Source: Sphingomonas bacterium (GTDB taxonomy: Bacteria; Pseudomonadota; Alphaproteobacteria; Sphingomonadales; Sphingomonadaceae). Taken from it: 5,535 nt of DNA. The notes below the pieces were generated by a model. That model was not told the origin of the DNA. It searched no databases and was given only the letters and a program-made list of their open reading frames with translations. Positions 4,482 through 5,535 of the stretch are shown one piece after another. Position 1 is the first letter of the stretch. Each line of letters begins with the position of its first letter. Location of the stretch: positions 1 to 5,535 of the forward strand of contig NZ_CAHJWX010000169.1 in NCBI RefSeq assembly GCF_903643065.1, written 5' to 3'. A program made the translations under genes and the position numbers.

Positions 4482-4492
4482 GATCGATCCCG

Positions 4493-5320
4493 ATGAGCGT
4501 GCCCGCCAGGCTCCACCTCCATCTCCTCTCGGATTCGACCGGCGAGACGCTGGAGACGATCGCGAAGGCGGCGCTGGCCCAATATGACGATGTCGAGACG
4601 GTGCGGCATTTCTGGCCGATGGTCCGCACGGAGGCGCATCTGGAACGCATCCTTCAGGAGGTCGCGCGCAACCCTGGGCTGGTCGTGTTCACGCTCGTCA
4701 ACGTCGCCGCGCGCCGCATGCTGGAGGACCGGTGCCGCGATATGGGGCTGCCCGCCGTCGCGCCGCTCGATACCGTCACGGACGCGCTGTCCGGGCTGCT
4801 CGGCCAGGCGGCCAAGGCGCGCCCCGGCCGCCAGCACGCGCTCGACGCCGCCTATTTCGCGCGCGTCGACGCGATCCAGTACACGATCGCGCACGACGAC
4901 GGCATCAACGCGGACGAATGGGAGGAAGCCGACATCGTCCTCGCCGGCGTCTCGCGCTCGTCCAAGACGCCGACCGCCATCTATCTCGCCAATCGCGGCT
5001 ACAAGGTCGCCAACATGCCCGTGGTGGTCGAAAGCCCGCCGCCGCCCGCGCTGTTCGGGCTGGTCGGGCCGCTGGTCGTCGGGCTCACCACCGGCGTCGA
5101 TCGGCTGATCCAGATTCGCCGTAACCGCCTCCTGTCGCTCAGCCAGGAGGGCGACACCGCCTATATCGAGCTGGACGCGGTACGGCGCGAGCTCGCCTAT
5201 GCCCGGCGCCTGTTCGCCGACCATGGCTGGCCCGTGATCGACGTCACCCGCCGCTCGATCGAGGAGACCGCCGCCGCGATCATCGCCCTGTTCCAGCAAC
5301 GCCGCGACGCGACCGCATGA
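4493..5320 (+). CDS. ppsR: PEP synthase / pyruvate, phosphate dikinase regulatory protein (DUF299)
   Basis: This family of bifunctional serine/threonine kinase/phosphotransferases switches pyruvate, phosphate dikinase or PEP synthase off by ADP-dependent phosphorylation and on by Pi-dependent removal of phosphate. The 275-residue product is the usual family length. Visible marks are an N-terminal LHLLSDSTGETLETIAKA segment (9-26), the nucleotide-binding P-loop-like GVSRSSKT (152-159) followed by PTAIYLANRGYKVAN, then PVV and GLTTGVDRLIQIRRNRL (197-213). The open frame extends upstream of 4493, but that part has no family similarity and runs through the DnaA-box gap; the ATG at 4493 gives MSVPARLHLHLLSDST, the expected start. 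A weak GGAT precedes it by 8 bases. Its stop overlaps the maf start as ATGA. Which target, PPDK or PEP synthase, is present here cannot be told. The symbol ppsR is borrowed from E. coli and is unrelated to the photosynthesis repressor. Confidence 0.95.
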   Translation: MSVPARLHLHLLSDSTGETLETIAKAALAQYDDVETVRHFWPMVRTEAHLERILQEVARNPGLVVFTLVNVAARRMLEDRCRDMGLPAVAPLDTVTDALSGLLGQAAKARPGRQHALDAAYFARVDAIQYTIAHDDGINADEWEEADIVLAGVSRSSKTPTAIYLANRGYKVANMPVVVESPPPPALFGLVGPLVVGLTTGVDRLIQIRRNRLLSLSQEGDTAYIELDAVRRELAYARRLFADHGWPVIDVTRRSIEETAAAIIALFQQRRDATA

Positions 5321-5535
5321 CCCTGATCCTCGCCTCCGGCAGCGCCTCGCGCCGCGCGATGCTCGACGCCGCCGGCGTTCCCCATGCCGCCGAGCGCCCG
5401 CTAGTCGACGAGGAGGCCGCCAAGGCGTCGCTCGCGCATCTGACCCCGCGCGACCTCGCCGACGCGCTCGCCGAGCTGAAGGCGCTCAAGGTCTCCGCCG
5501 CCCGGCCCGAGGCACTGGTGCTCGGCGGCGACTCG
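5317..5535 (+). CDS. maf: Maf family nucleotide pyrophosphatase, N-terminal 73 codons
   Basis: Maf proteins hydrolyse non-canonical or selected nucleoside triphosphates (dTTP, UTP or modified forms, depending on subgroup) to monophosphates, cleaning the nucleotide pool; the family was first noted for inhibiting septum formation. Only the first 73 of about 190-200 residues are present. The opening LILASGSASRRAMLDAAGV (3-21) carries the family S-x-S-x-RR motif (S9, S11, R12, R13). K55 lies in a typical ELKALKV segment. The final VLGGDS contains the conserved acidic residue D72 of the metal and active site, where the window ends. The ATG at 5317 overlaps the upstream TGA by ATGA, so translation is probably coupled to the PPDK regulator. 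The subgroup and substrate cannot be decided from this part. In relatives aroE and coaE usually follow. Confidence 0.93.
   Translation, partial: MTLILASGSASRRAMLDAAGVPHAAERPLVDEEAAKASLAHLTPRDLADALAELKALKVSAARPEALVLGGDS

Larger units (their letters stand above)
4256..4492. other. putative chromosomal replication origin oriC
   Basis: This 237-base gap separates divergent hemE and the PPDK regulatory gene. In Caulobacter crescentus and Rickettsia the origin is known to lie beside hemE, next to the RP001-type gene, which I take to be this regulator; maf follows it, and rho and mnmE lie on the other side, as here. The gap contains four DnaA-box-like 9-mers (4341-4349, 4381-4389, 4393-4401, 4473-4481), a weaker one (4362-4370), a perfect GTGGAC-TT-GTCCAC inverted repeat and one GANTC site (4329-4333). 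An AT-rich patch adjoins it in hemE. No TTAA-N7-TTAA CtrA site of the Caulobacter kind is seen. No promoter for either flanking gene is convincing. Genes on both sides run away from it. Synteny plus box clustering make oriC the best reading; exact limits are unknown. Confidence 0.82.

Noticed and set aside
4256..5299. Upstream extension of the hemE frame, antisense to the PPDK regulator
   Set aside because: The frame is open to 5299 but the peptide has no HemE or other family features; it only reflects high GC and the absence of stops. HemE similarity begins near 4210.
1..5535. CRISPR array, tRNA, rRNA, prophage, defence or toxin system
   Set aside because: No spaced direct repeats, tRNA cloverleaf, rRNA sequence, transposase or phage genes were seen; all genes are conserved chromosomal housekeeping or small-family genes.

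Overview
The window is about 70% GC and comes from an alphaproteobacterium, most probably a sphingomonad (Sphingomonas or a close relative). This rests on protein sequence style, a DUF6489-type small protein, the REP-like and heptamer intergenic repeats, and gene order. All taxonomic and family statements come from reading the sequence and from memory of the families; no database search was run.

Layout. Six genes run leftward on the minus strand: hemE (uroporphyrinogen decarboxylase, 4255-3173), hemJ (protoporphyrinogen IX oxidase, 3060-2611), rho (termination factor, 2417-1161), a TerC/YjbE-type membrane protein (941-300), a 77-residue DUF6489-type protein (303-70) and the first 25 codons of mnmE (77 to the window edge). 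Two genes run rightward on the plus strand: a PEP synthase/PPDK regulatory protein (4493-5320) and the first 73 codons of maf (5317 to the edge).

The central point is the 237-base gap between divergent hemE and the PPDK regulator. In Caulobacter and Rickettsia the chromosomal origin lies between hemE and the gene now recognised as this regulator (RP001 family), with maf beyond it and rho/mnmE on the hemE side. Here the gap holds four good DnaA-box-like 9-mers of the form TTGTCCAC(A/G) or CGATCCACA, a perfect GTGGAC-TT-GTCCAC inverted repeat and a GANTC methylation site. The most AT-rich patch noticed in the window is next to it, inside the start of hemE. I infer that this is oriC, or its main part. 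Genes on both sides point away from it, so transcription is co-directional with replication.

The other intergenic regions hold repeats. Between hemE and hemJ lies a pair of inverted REP-like palindromes, and one of them supplies the hemE stop codon. Both sides of rho carry period-7 tandem repeats (T-S-C-C-T-R-Y), and the stretch between rho and the TerC gene also has a CCCCGGC/GCCGGGG palindrome. The TerC, DUF6489 and mnmE genes overlap by a few bases each and look translationally coupled; so do the PPDK regulator and maf.

Functionally the window joins heme synthesis (hemE, hemJ), transcription termination (rho), tRNA wobble modification (mnmE), probable metal export (TerC/YjbE), control of pyruvate/PEP interconversion, and nucleotide-pool cleaning (maf). 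These genes share an origin-proximal position rather than a pathway.
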